Positions 10,263-19,097 of a DNA stretch of 64,000 nt are shown in pieces. The notes under the pieces are model-generated. The model worked only from the letters and a program-made list of their open reading frames with translations. It was not told where the DNA came from and did not search any database. Within the stretch, counting starts at the first letter, position 1; each line of letters opens with the position of its first letter. The translations under genes and the position numbers were made by a program. This DNA comes from Vreelandella profundi (GTDB taxonomy: Bacteria > Pseudomonadota > Gammaproteobacteria > Pseudomonadales > Halomonadaceae), in assembly GCF_019722725.1 (NCBI RefSeq), contig NZ_CP077941.1:434001-498000 (forward strand). Direction: 5' to 3'.

Positions 10263-11787
10263 CCACAAGATTAAAGCCCGCGGCTTGCATAAACGCCTGC
10301 TCCTGTTCGAGGTCGGTGCTCAGCAGGGTGGGCTCATCGCTCTCCGGCAGAGTAATCGTTAGGCTGCCGCTATCGACGTTTAATAGCGGCAGCGCTGGCG
10401 CCGCTTCAGGCCGAGAATGATTAAATAAAACCGCCAACCGCAGCAGCTGAGCAAGCTTTTGAGCGCTCGCCTGCTGTGCTGCTGGCAGCGCCTGCCACTC
10501 TTTAAGCGGGAATTTGCGTCGATGGGCGCGCACTAAAAAGGCCAGCTGGCGCTGTTCCGGGCGTGAAAAACCGGCCAGGTCAGAGTGTTCCAACAGGTAG
10601 GCCCCGTGGCGGTGAAATTGGCTATGGGCAATCGCAAGGCCAATTTCATGCACGTGGCTTGCCCACTGTAAGTAGCGCGCCTGGGCGGGGCCCAGCGACC
10701 AGGCATGGCGTACTTGATTAAATAAACGCTCGGCGGTGTCGGCGACATTGGCCCCTTGGCGAGTATCAACATCGTAGGTCCGCTTCAGTGATTCCAGGCT
10801 TTTTGAGCGTGAATCTTCCGCACTATTGCGTCCCGCCATATCGTAGAGCACGCCTTCGCGCAGGGCGCCGTCGGCAAAACGCATTTGCGTGAGATCGAAG
10901 GCTTCAAAAATCGCGCCTAGAATGGCAACCCCCGCAGGAAAGACTTTGGCGCGATCGGGCTTTAGGCCATCTAGTTCGACTTTATCAAGCTGCTTGCATT
11001 TCAGCAGGCGCTCGCGCAGTTTCTTTAATCCACTGCGCGTAATAACCCCTTCGTGAGGCGTATCGCCGTAAGCATGCAGCACGCTAGCGGCGGCTTTAAT
11101 CGTACCGCTTGAGCCGACAGGATCGTCCCAGCCTAAACGCTGATAGGGGCGCTGGATATTGGCGAGCTCTGAAAGGGCGGAGATTTCAGCGCGGCGCATG
11201 CGTTTTTCGTTTAACTCGCCGTCGGGGAAAAAGCGTCGTGAAAAGGTCACGCAGCCCATGCGCAGGCTTTCCAGCGCTTTGGGTTCAAAGGCTTCGCCAA
11301 TGATGAACTCGGTGGAGCCGCCGCCGATATCGACAATTAAGCGGCGGCCGTTCTCGGCCAGCGCGTGAGCAGCGCCTAGGTAAATGAGGCGGGCCTCTTC
11401 GCGGCCGGCAATAATCTCGATAGCGTGACCTAGCTGAGCTTCAGCGCGCTCAATGAACGCTTGGCTGTTACGCGCGTCGCGCAGCGCGTTAGTGCCGACG
11501 ATGCGTAAGTTGCCATGGGTAATGTCGTTTAAAAACGGCGCGAAGCGGCCCAGGCAGTCCAGCGCACGCTGTATGGCTGCTTCATTGAGCACTCCGTCAT
11601 CATCTAACCCCGCCGCAAGCTGAACTTTTTCACCCAGGCGGGCAACCACCTGAAGCCGCTCATGCTGATAATTGGCCACCAGTAGATGGAAGCTGTTGGA
11701 GCCCAGGTCTATCGCGGCAAAGCGCTGCGGCGCAACGTTTTCTATCTCCGCAGTGGCGGTCGTGGGTGTCGAAATGTCCTTGGGCAT
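10237..11787 (-). CDS. ppx: Exopolyphosphatase Ppx
   Basis: Ppx processively removes orthophosphate from polyphosphate. It belongs to the Ppx/GppA actin-fold phosphatases. Residues ~23-320 hold the phosphatase domains (AAIDLGSNSFHLLVA, GTNALRDARN, GREEARLIYLG, LIVDIGGGSTEFIIGE, GSSGTIKAAA). The C-terminal part is the HD-like helical domain (HEIGLAIAHSQFHRHGAYLLEHSDLAGFS). At 516 residues and with a helical C-terminus it resembles E. coli Ppx (513) more than GppA. Placement divergent from rho is common, though in many relatives trxA lies between them. Confidence 0.93.
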   Translation of the reverse strand: MPKDISTPTTATAEIENVAPQRFAAIDLGSNSFHLLVANYQHERLQVVARLGEKVQLAAGLDDDGVLNEAAIQRALDCLGRFAPFLNDITHGNLRIVGTNALRDARNSQAFIERAEAQLGHAIEIIAGREEARLIYLGAAHALAENGRRLIVDIGGGSTEFIIGEAFEPKALESLRMGCVTFSRRFFPDGELNEKRMRRAEISALSELANIQRPYQRLGWDDPVGSSGTIKAAASVLHAYGDTPHEGVITRSGLKKLRERLLKCKQLDKVELDGLKPDRAKVFPAGVAILGAIFEAFDLTQMRFADGALREGVLYDMAGRNSAEDSRSKSLESLKRTYDVDTRQGANVADTAERLFNQVRHAWSLGPAQARYLQWASHVHEIGLAIAHSQFHRHGAYLLEHSDLAGFSRPEQRQLAFLVRAHRRKFPLKEWQALPAAQQASAQKLAQLLRLAVLFNHSRPEAAPALPLLNVDSGSLTITLPESDEPTLLSTDLEQEQAFMQAAGFNLVVKQMKAEG

Positions 11788-12288
11788 GCGCTATCCTTCT
11801 TATTGGCTATGCCAAGGTTGCGGTGAGCTTTATCCATTGTCAATTACCAAAGACTTGCGTTTGTCGCGATGCTTGACTACCATCGAGCTACTGGCTTGAT
11901 ATGACCTAGTTTGTTAGTGTGTCCACAAGCGCGGCGTTATGGTAATAAATCGTTTTACATTCGTCGTTCAAGTACGGCATCTTGGTCGCCCCATACGTTA
12001 CTCATCGCTTATCTCATTAGCGTCAGCCAGATTTCCAAGTCGTCAGATAGCCCACTGGTTTCGCCACTCTCCGGTGCAAGCCAGATTAAATAACTGTTAG
12101 CACCCTCGAGTTGAGCCTTAATCACACTAATCAATAGTGTTATTAACTGAGCCCAATCCAGTTCCTTTCGTTTTCGAGCGCGTGCCTTTTCCGGGGTCTG
12201 AACGCATCACACGGCGTAACTGAAACGCCTCCTGTCTTATTCCCGGCGCCTAGCGCCCAGCTTCCATGAGCAATTTTCTAACACACCG
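11788..12288. promoter_or_regulatory. 500-bp intergenic region with the rho leader
   Basis: No coding sequence could be supported here; short frames lack family features and no thioredoxin WCGPC-type motif occurs in any frame. The region must carry the divergent ppx and rho promoters. A TTGACT at 11873-11878 followed about 17-18 bp later by TTGATAT is a weak promoter candidate for rho. In E. coli, rho has a long leader through which Rho autoregulates by premature termination, so a long untranslated leader here fits the same control. That is an inference. Confidence 0.4.
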
Positions 12289-13548
12289 ATGAATCTTACT
12301 GAACTCAAGCAAAAAACCGTTCCCGAGCTCCTCGATATCGCCCGTGAAATGGGTATTGATAACTTGGCCCGTTCGCGCAAGCAGGACATCATTTTCGCCA
12401 TCCTGAAAAAACACGCCAAAAGTGGCGAGGATATTTATGGCGACGGTGTGCTGGAAATTCTTCAGGATGGCTTTGGCTTCCTGCGTAGCGCTGACAGCTC
12501 CTATCTGGCCGGTCCAGATGATATTTACATTTCGCCTTCACAGATCCGTCGTTTCAATCTGCGCAAGGGCGATTCCATTTCAGGCAAAATCCGTCCGCCG
12601 AAGGAGGGTGAGCGCTATTTCGCCCTGCTCAAGGTCAGTCAAATCAATTTTGACCGCCCGGAAAATGCCAAGCACAAGATACTGTTTGAGAACTTAACGC
12701 CCCTGTTCCCAGACGAACGTATGCGTATGGAGATCGGTAACGGCTCCACGGAAGACCTTACCGCGCGGATCATTGATCTAACCGCGCCGATTGGTAAAGG
12801 CCAACGTGGCTTGCTGGTATCGCCGCCTAAAGCGGGTAAAACGCTGATGTTGCAAAACATCGCGACCTCCATCACGCGTAACAATCCAGAATGTCATCTG
12901 ATCGTACTGTTGATCGATGAGCGTCCTGAAGAAGTGACCGAAATGTCGCGCACCGTGCGTGGCGAAGTGGTTGCATCGACCTTTGATGAGCCGCCAGCGC
13001 GTCACGTGCAAGTCGCCGAAATGGTTATCGAGAAAGCCAAGCGTTTGGTTGAGCACAAGAAAGACGTGGTCATCCTGCTCGACTCGATTACCCGCTTAGC
13101 GCGCGCTTACAACACCGTGGTGCCTAGCTCCGGCAAAGTACTCACCGGTGGTGTCGATGCGCACGCGCTTGAGAAGCCAAAACGCTTCTTCGGTGCGGCG
13201 CGTAACATCGAAGAGGGCGGCAGCCTGACGATTATCGCCACGGCGCTGGTCGATACCGGCTCTAAGATGGACGAAGTCATCTTCGAAGAGTTCAAGGGTA
13301 CCGGCAACATGGAAGCCCACCTGGACCGCAAGCTGGCCGAACGTCGCGTATTCCCCGCGATCAATATCCGTCGCAGTGGCACTCGTCGTGAAGACTTGCT
13401 GGCCTCTGAGGATGAAATGCAGCGCATGTGGATTCTGCGTAAGCTGCTCAATCCGATGGAAGACACCGCCGCGACCGAGTTCTTGATTGACCGTCTGAAA
13501 GATACCAAGACCAATCTTGAGTTCTTTGAAGCGATGAAGCGCCGCTAG
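12289..13548 (+). CDS. rho: Transcription termination factor Rho
   Basis: Rho is the hexameric RNA-dependent ATPase helicase that ends transcription. The 419-residue length equals that of E. coli. The N-terminal helix bundle ([18 protein letters not shown]) is followed by the cold-shock-like RNA-binding domain ([20 protein letters not shown]). The RecA-like core carries Walker A ([11 protein letters not shown]), Walker B ([16 protein letters not shown]) and the Q- and R-loop region ([21 protein letters not shown], split in the sequence). There is no strong Shine-Dalgarno before the ATG, but the N-terminus aligns directly with known Rho proteins. Confidence 0.98.
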   Translation: MNLTELKQKTVPELLDIAREMGIDNLARSRKQDIIFAILKKHAKSGEDIYGDGVLEILQDGFGFLRSADSSYLAGPDDIYISPSQIRRFNLRKGDSISGKIRPPKEGERYFALLKVSQINFDRPENAKHKILFENLTPLFPDERMRMEIGNGSTEDLTARIIDLTAPIGKGQRGLLVSPPKAGKTLMLQNIATSITRNNPECHLIVLLIDERPEEVTEMSRTVRGEVVASTFDEPPARHVQVAEMVIEKAKRLVEHKKDVVILLDSITRLARAYNTVVPSSGKVLTGGVDAHALEKPKRFFGAARNIEEGGSLTIIATALVDTGSKMDEVIFEEFKGTGNMEAHLDRKLAERRVFPAINIRRSGTRREDLLASEDEMQRMWILRKLLNPMEDTAATEFLIDRLKDTKTNLEFFEAMKRR

Positions 13549-13624
13549 CGTGTTATTCATATCAGCGCTGCTAGCGTTGAGTGGGACAAACGCCGCCGCG
13601 CAGTAGCCAGCCAGGGAGCGTGCC

Positions 13625-15121
13625 TTGAAGTACAAAGACCTGCGTGAGTTCATTGCGGCGTTAGAAGCCCGTGGTGAACTCAAACGTATCCATGTCGAAG
13701 TCGATCCTTATCTGGAAATCACTGAAATTTGCGACCGCACGCTGCGTGCCGGTGGCCCGGCGCTGTTGTTTGAAAACGTCAAAGGCCATGACATGCCGCT
13801 ACTGGGCAATCTCTTTGGTACCCCCAAACGGGTAGCGCTGGGAATGGGGCAGGACTCGGTAGAAGCGCTGCGAGAAGTCGGCAAGCTGCTGGCGTTTCTC
13901 AAAGAGCCTGACCCGCCTAAAGGCTTAAAAGATGCCTGGGACAAGCTGCCGATTTTCAAGCAAGTGCTCAGCATGGGGCCTAAAAACGTCAAGCGAGCGC
14001 CGGTGCAAGAAGTGGTTTACGAGGATGACGACGTCGACCTTGGCCTGCTGCCGATCCAGCACTGCTGGCCTGGCGATGCAGGGCCGCTGGTCACCTGGCC
14101 GTTGGTGATTACCAAAGGGCCGCATAAAAAGCGCCAAAATCTCGGTATTTATCGTCAGCAGAAAATCGCTAAAAACCGCCTGATTATGCGCTGGCTCTCC
14201 CATCGCGGCGGCGCTTTGGATTTCCTTGAGTTTCAAAAAGAACACCCAGGTGAGCCGTTTCCGGTGGCAGTGGCGTTAGGTGCTGACCCGGCGACGATTC
14301 TTGCGGCCGTTACGCCCGTGCCAGACTCGCTTTCGGAGTATGCCTTTGCAGGGCTGCTACGTGGCTCGCGTACTGAGCTAGTCAAGTGCGGCCACGCGGA
14401 TCTTGATGTGCCGGCATCGAGCGAAATCATCCTCGAAGGCTTCATCTATCCTGACGACATGGCAGCGGAAGGCCCCTTTGGTGACCACACCGGTTACTAC
14501 AATGAGGTCGATCACTTTCCTGTCTTTACCGTCACCCGTATGACCATGCGCCGTGACGCGATTTACCATTCTACCTACACCGGGCGTCCGCCTGACGAAC
14601 CGGCGATCCTCGGGTTAGCGTTGAACGAAGTATTTGTGCCGATTCTGTGTAAACAATTCCCAGAAATTGTCGACTTTTATCTGCCGCCAGAAGGCTGTTC
14701 GTACCGCATGGCGGTGGTCACGATGAAGAAGCAATACCCTGGTCACGCCAAGCGCGTAATGATGGGGGTCTGGAGCTTTCTGCGACAGTTCATGTACACC
14801 AAGTTTGTGATTGTGCTGGATGACGACGTTGATGCCCGCAACTGGGAAGACGTCATTTGGGCCATCACCACACGGATGGATCCCGCGCGCGACACCGTGC
14901 TCGTGGAGAATACGCCGATTGATTATCTCGATTTCGCCTCGCCGGTCTCAGGCCTTGGGTCGAAAATGGGGTTAGACGCCACCAATAAATGGCCGGGTGA
15001 AACAGACCGGGAGTGGGGCACCCCCATTGTGATGGACGAAGCCGTTAAAGCGCGTGTGGATGATCGCTGGGAAGCGCTTGGGATCGGCCTTGATTTGCCG
15101 CCCTCTCGCCACGGCGGTTAA
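13625..15121 (+). CDS. ubiD: 4-hydroxy-3-polyprenylbenzoate decarboxylase UbiD (TTG start)
   Basis: UbiD decarboxylates the polyprenylated 4-hydroxybenzoate ring in ubiquinone synthesis, using prenylated FMN made by UbiX. The 498 residues match E. coli UbiD (497). Recognisable stretches are [20 protein letters not shown], the [20 protein letters not shown] segment of the active-site region, [11 protein letters not shown], and [15 protein letters not shown] sequence near residue 395. Translation appears to start at TTG 13625 behind AGGGAGCG. It lies 76 bp after rho, and fre follows, as in E. coli where ubiD and fre are neighbours. Confidence 0.97.
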   Translation: MKYKDLREFIAALEARGELKRIHVEVDPYLEITEICDRTLRAGGPALLFENVKGHDMPLLGNLFGTPKRVALGMGQDSVEALREVGKLLAFLKEPDPPKGLKDAWDKLPIFKQVLSMGPKNVKRAPVQEVVYEDDDVDLGLLPIQHCWPGDAGPLVTWPLVITKGPHKKRQNLGIYRQQKIAKNRLIMRWLSHRGGALDFLEFQKEHPGEPFPVAVALGADPATILAAVTPVPDSLSEYAFAGLLRGSRTELVKCGHADLDVPASSEIILEGFIYPDDMAAEGPFGDHTGYYNEVDHFPVFTVTRMTMRRDAIYHSTYTGRPPDEPAILGLALNEVFVPILCKQFPEIVDFYLPPEGCSYRMAVVTMKKQYPGHAKRVMMGVWSFLRQFMYTKFVIVLDDDVDARNWEDVIWAITTRMDPARDTVLVENTPIDYLDFASPVSGLGSKMGLDATNKWPGETDREWGTPIVMDEAVKARVDDRWEALGIGLDLPPSRHGG

Positions 15122-15191
15122 ACGTGCGGCGTTATAGTTGACCGAAATAGTTGAGCGAAATAGTTGAGCGAATTTGCAAAAAGAGGCTTTC

Positions 15192-15932
15192 ATGAGTGCA
15201 AGGACGTTGACTTGCCAAGTTACCGAAGTTGAGAACTTGAACCCCGATGTGTTTGGCGTGACGCTCGAAGGGCGCGCCGAAGCCATGCAGCATGCACCGG
15301 GCCAGTATTTAGAGCTTAAGTTAGACGATACCACCTGGGTGCCGTTTTCGATTGCCAGCTTCGATCGCGGAGTTGGCATTATTGAACTACATATTCAGCA
15401 TTGGCCGGAGCGAAGCAATTCCGTGCGTCTGCGAGAGCTGTTGAAGGTCGCAAATCAACTAACACTGCGGCTGCCGGGCGGTGAATGTGTACTGGATCGC
15501 CAAAGCCAGCGGCCGCTAATGCTCATCGCCGCGGGCACCGGCTTTTCGCAGATGAAAGCCATGGTTGAGGCGGTGCTGCACGAGCAGCCCGACCGGCAAG
15601 TGTCGCTATGGTGGGCCGCACGCGAGCACCGGGATCTTTATCTAGAGCAGCTGGCCAGCCACTGGGCGCAAACGTACTCCAACGTGTCATTCCATGCGGT
15701 CACCGAGCTTCCGTTAGAAGAGCCGCTAGCGGTGGGAGAGCGGATTACCCATCAGCAGGGGCGTATTGATGACGCCCTGAAGGCTGCCGATATTGCCCCG
15801 CACGCTCATGATGTTTATTTATCAGGGTCGCCAGGCATGGTGTATGCCTGTCTGGACGTGCTTGAAAGTAAAGGCATGCCATTAGAGCGCGTATTTTCAG
15901 ACGTGTTCGCCTATGCGCCACGGGCTAGCTAA
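15192..15932 (+). CDS. fre: NAD(P)H-flavin reductase Fre
   Basis: Fre reduces free riboflavin or FMN with NAD(P)H, and adjacency to ubiD suggests it helps supply reduced flavin. It is a ferredoxin-NADP reductase-fold protein of 246 residues: a flavin-binding barrel with WVPFSIASF (the R/P-x-Y/F-S-type motif) and an NAD-binding half with MLIAAGTGFSQMKAM and a terminal FAYAPRAS. The start is ATG 15192, preceded by AAGAGG at 15181-15186; an in-frame start six codons earlier lacks a ribosome binding site. It differs from FNR by lacking a C-terminal aromatic extension. Confidence 0.92.
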   Translation: MSARTLTCQVTEVENLNPDVFGVTLEGRAEAMQHAPGQYLELKLDDTTWVPFSIASFDRGVGIIELHIQHWPERSNSVRLRELLKVANQLTLRLPGGECVLDRQSQRPLMLIAAGTGFSQMKAMVEAVLHEQPDRQVSLWWAAREHRDLYLEQLASHWAQTYSNVSFHAVTELPLEEPLAVGERITHQQGRIDDALKAADIAPHAHDVYLSGSPGMVYACLDVLESKGMPLERVFSDVFAYAPRAS

Positions 15933-16133
15933 TATCCCAGGCATGACCTGTCTTAGGCGCGCTTAAGCTCTGTTATCAGCCCTGTTTGACTTGAAGGGCA
16001 CCGCTGAGCGGCAGGCTTTTAGCAGATGAGTATTGCCATTTGAAACGCTTGCAGGCAGGATAAAGTCATTACGCCACTGCGAAAGCCCTTTGGGCTATCC
16101 CTCGGGCCTTACCATTACCAGCGGAAAATAAGC

Positions 16134-16301
16134 ATGCTACAACGCGCCACGTCATTCACAGCTAAGCCCCAGCCGATAACGGCTGATGGCGTGCGTGCGT
16201 GCGTGGAAAGCCTACCGCCAGTGCGTAGCACTGAACTGGTTAACAGCACTGCAGCTTATTGGTATTGGTTTAGCCACGGTGTGCCCTTGGCCGACGCCTA
16301 A
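16134..16301 (+). CDS. 55-codon leader peptide with Tyr-Trp-Tyr-Trp-Phe run, upstream of DAHP synthase
   Basis: ATG 16134 opens a 55-residue frame ending at TAA 16299-16301. Residues 42-46 are Tyr-Trp-Tyr-Trp-Phe (codons at 16257-16271), the three aromatic end products of the pathway begun by DAHP synthase. The run lies 6 nt before the first strand of a strong hairpin and the stop codon falls in that hairpin's apical loop, the geometry of trpL/pheL-type attenuators. The ribosome binding site (GGAA at 16123-16126) is modest. At 55 codons it is longer than classic 14-16-codon leaders, so an internal GTG start (codons 20 or 24) is possible. The protein itself is probably not functional. Confidence 0.8.
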   Translation: MLQRATSFTAKPQPITADGVRACVESLPPVRSTELVNSTAAYWYWFSHGVPLADA

Positions 16302-16322
16302 CGTCGCGCTACCAGGCACACC
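16278..16322 (+). promoter_or_regulatory. Pause (1:2) hairpin of the aromatic attenuator
   Basis: GGTGTGCC (16278-16285) pairs exactly with GGCACACC (16315-16322). Inside it, TGG (16288-16290) pairs with CCA (16312-16314), and CGACG (16292-16296) pairs with CGTCG (16302-16306) around the loop CCTAA that contains the leader stop codon. A ribosome stalled on the Tyr/Trp/Phe codons would cover the left arm. The freed downstream stretch GGTTGCC (16327-16333) can pair with GGTAACC (16359-16365) in the loop of the terminator, a plausible antiterminator (seven pairs, one of them G-U). Confidence 0.75.
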
Positions 16323-16348
16323 ACTCGGTTGCCTGCCGCAAGCACAGA

Positions 16349-16388
16349 AGCCCCGGTCGGTAACCCCGCCGGGGCTTTTGGCGTTTTT
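16349..16388 (+). terminator. Intrinsic terminator of the aromatic attenuator
   Basis: AGCCCCGG (16349-16356) pairs perfectly with CCGGGGCT (16369-16376) around a 12-nt loop. It is followed by TTTT (16376-16379) and a second TTTTT (16384-16388). It lies 228 bp before the DAHP synthase and 47 bp after the leader-peptide stop, with no other gene to terminate. This position makes it an attenuator rather than an end-of-operon signal. Confidence 0.85.
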
Positions 16389-16455
16389 GGACGTATCTAA
16401 GTTCTTGTACGTATCGAGAGCGATCGTCATCATTATTTCATTAAGGAGCGGCACC

Positions 16456-16614
16456 ATGATTTATCGCGCACTGACTAACGCTTTTGCTATCGGCTTTGTG
16501 GGCTATTGCTATGGCTGGCGATTTAGCGGCGCGCGGTCGGTGCAAGCTACCACCTCCGATCGTGTTCGCCTGGGTGGTCACTTAGTCAAACGATGTACGA
16601 TTACGGAGAGTTAA
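16456..16614 (+). CDS. 52-residue small protein between attenuator and DAHP synthase
   Basis: ATG 16456 follows a perfect Shine-Dalgarno AAGGAG (16443-16448) at ideal spacing, one of the best in the window. The frame ends at TAA 16612-16614, two bases before the DAHP synthase ATG, whose own GGAGAG lies in its last codons, so the two are probably translationally coupled. The first 23 residues contain seven aromatics (Tyr3, Phe10, Phe14, Tyr17, Tyr19, Trp21, Phe23) in a hydrophobic segment; the C-terminal half is basic. It could be a small membrane protein or a second aromatic-sensing leader. No family is recognised. Confidence 0.55.
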   Translation: MIYRALTNAFAIGFVGYCYGWRFSGARSVQATTSDRVRLGGHLVKRCTITES

Positions 16615-16616
16615 TC

Positions 16617-17699
16617 ATGAATGCGCCCATCAGTTCTGCTGTCAATTGCCCTGTAATAGCTAACCCTAGTATCGATACAACCTTCAGCGCGTCGTCTGAA
16701 AGGCTGCCCACCCCCGATGCGCTTCGTCAGCGTATCCCGCTGAATGACTCGCTACGTGAGCAGATTTCTCGCCAGCGTCACGCCGTTCAGCAAATTTTAA
16801 GCGGTCAGGATGATCGCCTGCTGGTCGTTGTCGGCCCCTGCTCGGTGCATGACCCTAAGGCGACGTTAGAGTATGCCGATCGCTTATCCGTGCTCAGCGA
16901 GCAGGTGAGCGAACGTATTTTGCCGGTGATGCGCGTCTATATTGAAAAGCCGCGCACCACTGTGGGTTGGAAGGGGCTAGCCTACGATCCTGATTTGGAT
17001 GGCAGCGGTAATATGGGGCGTGGCTTAGCGCTCTCCCGTGAGCTGATGCATGCGGTTGCCGCACGCGGGCTGCCGGTGGCTACCGAGCTTTTGCAGCCAA
17101 TGCTGGCACCCTATTTGGACGATTTACTGAGCTGGGTAGCGATTGGCGCACGCACCACGGAGTCACAGCTGCACCGTGAGCTCGCCAGTGATTTAGCCGC
17201 CGCGGTGGGGTTTAAAAATGCCACCAGCGGCGATGTACAGGTGGCGATTGATGCCATGGAGGCGGCGGCTCATCCACACCAGCGCTTCGCGGTTGATTCT
17301 CAGGGGCACCCTATTGTCCAGCAAGCGGCGGGAAATCCGCATACTCACGTCGTATTACGCGGCGGCCACGGTGAGCCCAATTACCAGGCGCATCACGTGC
17401 GTGCGGCCATTGCCGCGCTGCGTAACGCTGGGCAAAATCCACGGCTGATGGTGGATTGCAGCCACGCTAACGCGCGTAAAGACCATCGTCGCCAGAGCGA
17501 AGTCATGCTGGATGTGCTGGCTCAGCGCCAAGCGGGTGAGGCAAATCTCGTCGCGCTTATGTTAGAAAGCCACCTGTTCGAAGGCAAGCAGCCGTTAAAG
17601 CCCGGCGCAATGCGCTATGGCGTGTCGGTCACCGATGCTTGCATGGGCTGGGAAACTACCGAACATCTGCTAAAAACCGCCGCCGAGCGTTTAGCTTAG
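16617..17699 (+). CDS. 3-deoxy-7-phosphoheptulonate (DAHP) synthase, AroF/AroG type
   Basis: The enzyme condenses phosphoenolpyruvate and erythrose 4-phosphate, the committed step of the shikimate pathway. It is a type I-alpha DAHP synthase of 360 residues with LLVVVGPCSVHDPKATLEY, VMRVYIEKPRTTVGWKGL, SWVAIGARTTESQLHREL, GFKNATSGD, LRGGHGEPNY and LMVDCSHANARKDHRRQ. The wording around DCSH and the C-terminal KYGVSVTDAC-like stretch resembles AroF (Tyr-sensitive) slightly more than AroG, but feedback specificity cannot be settled by eye. The start is ATG 16617 behind GGAGAG. The upstream attenuator suggests control by aromatic aminoacyl-tRNA levels. Confidence 0.95.
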   Translation: MNAPISSAVNCPVIANPSIDTTFSASSERLPTPDALRQRIPLNDSLREQISRQRHAVQQILSGQDDRLLVVVGPCSVHDPKATLEYADRLSVLSEQVSERILPVMRVYIEKPRTTVGWKGLAYDPDLDGSGNMGRGLALSRELMHAVAARGLPVATELLQPMLAPYLDDLLSWVAIGARTTESQLHRELASDLAAAVGFKNATSGDVQVAIDAMEAAAHPHQRFAVDSQGHPIVQQAAGNPHTHVVLRGGHGEPNYQAHHVRAAIAALRNAGQNPRLMVDCSHANARKDHRRQSEVMLDVLAQRQAGEANLVALMLESHLFEGKQPLKPGAMRYGVSVTDACMGWETTEHLLKTAAERLA

Positions 17700-17767
17700 C
17701 GCAAGTGCTTGTTTGCCCTGGTCAGCCCCGTATCATAAGGGCGTTTCTAAAGATAACGAGGCTGGCT

Positions 17768-18280
17768 ATGGTATTTAATCTAGAACATCACGACCCAGAG
17801 GCCTACCGCCGCAAAGCCCGTATGATCAGCTTTGCCATGGCGGGGCAGCTGATTATTTTTGGCCTATTATTTTCAATGCTGCTGACCTCTACCTTTGGCA
17901 GCAGCCTGTGGCTCTACGCCTTAGGCGTCGTGCTTGGGCTGCTGGCAACCAGCGCACTGTTTGCCGTGCTGCGTGAGCGCCCGTGGATGACCGAGGTGCG
18001 CTATGCCTGGCAGCTTAAGCATCACCTGTCACAAGTCAGCGGCTATCTTGCTCCGCTGCGGCGTGCGGCTGAAGAGCACAATCGCACGGCGCTGGATCTA
18101 CTGACTTTCTATCATCAGGGCATGGCGCAGTTAGCCGAGCTCAATGGACGCGCCGCCAATAGTGACCCAGAGCGTCTCGCTGAAAAAAGACAGCTGAAAA
18201 TAAAGCGCGAAGAGCAAGGGTTGCCACCACGGATAGAGAGTGTCGATACTCAAGACCTGCAAGCGTTCAAGCGCGGGTAG
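17768..18280 (+). CDS. DUF3087-like inner-membrane protein
   Basis: This 170-residue protein has two adjacent hydrophobic helices (residues ~20-42 and ~47-68) after a short charged N-terminus (MVFNLEHHDPEAYRRKARMI). A soluble helical C-terminal half follows, ending in a charged KRQLKIKREEQGLPPRI stretch. The pattern fits the uncharacterised DUF3087 family of gammaproteobacteria; no function is known to me. ATG 17768 is preceded by CGAGG. An in-frame upstream extension overlaps the DAHP synthase and is not credible. It lies 68 bp after the DAHP synthase and may be co-transcribed. Confidence 0.7.
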   Translation: MVFNLEHHDPEAYRRKARMISFAMAGQLIIFGLLFSMLLTSTFGSSLWLYALGVVLGLLATSALFAVLRERPWMTEVRYAWQLKHHLSQVSGYLAPLRRAAEEHNRTALDLLTFYHQGMAQLAELNGRAANSDPERLAEKRQLKIKREEQGLPPRIESVDTQDLQAFKRG

Positions 18281-18339
18281 GCACACCTCAAGCCATAGAA
18301 TCCGTCATATAGGGAACCCAGTACAATGAATCCAGGACT

Positions 18340-19071
18340 ATGAACATGCTAACAACACGCCTATGGGCGACGGTCGTAACAGGGCTGATGGTCGCCTTAA
18401 CGGGCTGTGCAGCAACGCCTTCGGCCGAAACAGCCGTTGCTAACCAGGCAACGTTGGAAAATCGGGCACCTTTTTTACCGTCGGCGCTTTTTCCCGGCTC
18501 TGCGCAGCAGTTTGAAGCCTGGCACTGCATGCCCGCTCAGCAGCACCTCGTCACTGCAACTAATGACAGCGATCTGCGTCTTTGGTCGCTGCACGGCGCT
18601 TGGCGATTGCCACAGGCGATTGTAGCCAGCGGCGCTCGCTATCAGGATGGTGAAATCAGCTTCTGGAATCGCGGTGATCAGGCGCGCGTAGAAACGCCGC
18701 GTGGTCAGCTACAATGCGCCCTCGCTGAGCAGCGCGATGCCTTAACCCGCGCTGAACGCCCCGGCGTCATGTTCTTTGGCCAAGGCAATGAGCCAGGATG
18801 GTCGATCGCGCTAGCCCACGATACGCCGACACTAACGGTCGAACTCAATTATGGTGAGGATAAAATCCAACTGCCCTACATGGTCAGCGTGATGGATAAC
18901 GAGGCCGGCCGGGTGGTGATTGAAAATGGCGATGTCGAGCCTTTCTTCCGCGTGCGCATTGAGGCGGGGGCCTGCTTCGACGACATGAGCGGCAAGCCTT
19001 TTCCCGCCCGAGTCACGCTGACCTATGGCGGCGAGCAGTACAGCGGCTGCGGCCAGGGTATCGCTCCCTAA
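18340..19071 (+). CDS. Two-domain lipoprotein: MliC-like lysozyme inhibitor plus COG3650-type domain
   Basis: The 243 residues begin with a lipoprotein signal peptide (lipobox LTGC, Cys about residue 23). Residues ~55-130 resemble the membrane-bound c-type lysozyme inhibitor MliC: FEAWHCMP, a SGARYQDGEISFWNRGDQA segment and a closing Cys in GQLQCAL. Residues ~145-243 contain FGQGNEPGWSIAL, the GNEP-(F/G)W motif of the COG3650 domain, with two further Cys. MliC proteins protect peptidoglycan from host or environmental lysozyme; whether this protein inhibits lysozyme is inferred. Confidence 0.75.
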   Translation: MNMLTTRLWATVVTGLMVALTGCAATPSAETAVANQATLENRAPFLPSALFPGSAQQFEAWHCMPAQQHLVTATNDSDLRLWSLHGAWRLPQAIVASGARYQDGEISFWNRGDQARVETPRGQLQCALAEQRDALTRAERPGVMFFGQGNEPGWSIALAHDTPTLTVELNYGEDKIQLPYMVSVMDNEAGRVVIENGDVEPFFRVRIEAGACFDDMSGKPFPARVTLTYGGEQYSGCGQGIAP

Positions 19072-19097
19072 GCCCTGCCCAATGCCCAGGCATTAAC

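Noticed and set aside
13096..13683. 195-residue minus-strand frame opposite rho
   Set aside because: Antisense to the conserved Rho core and the ubiD start; composition is typical of a reverse-complement shadow.
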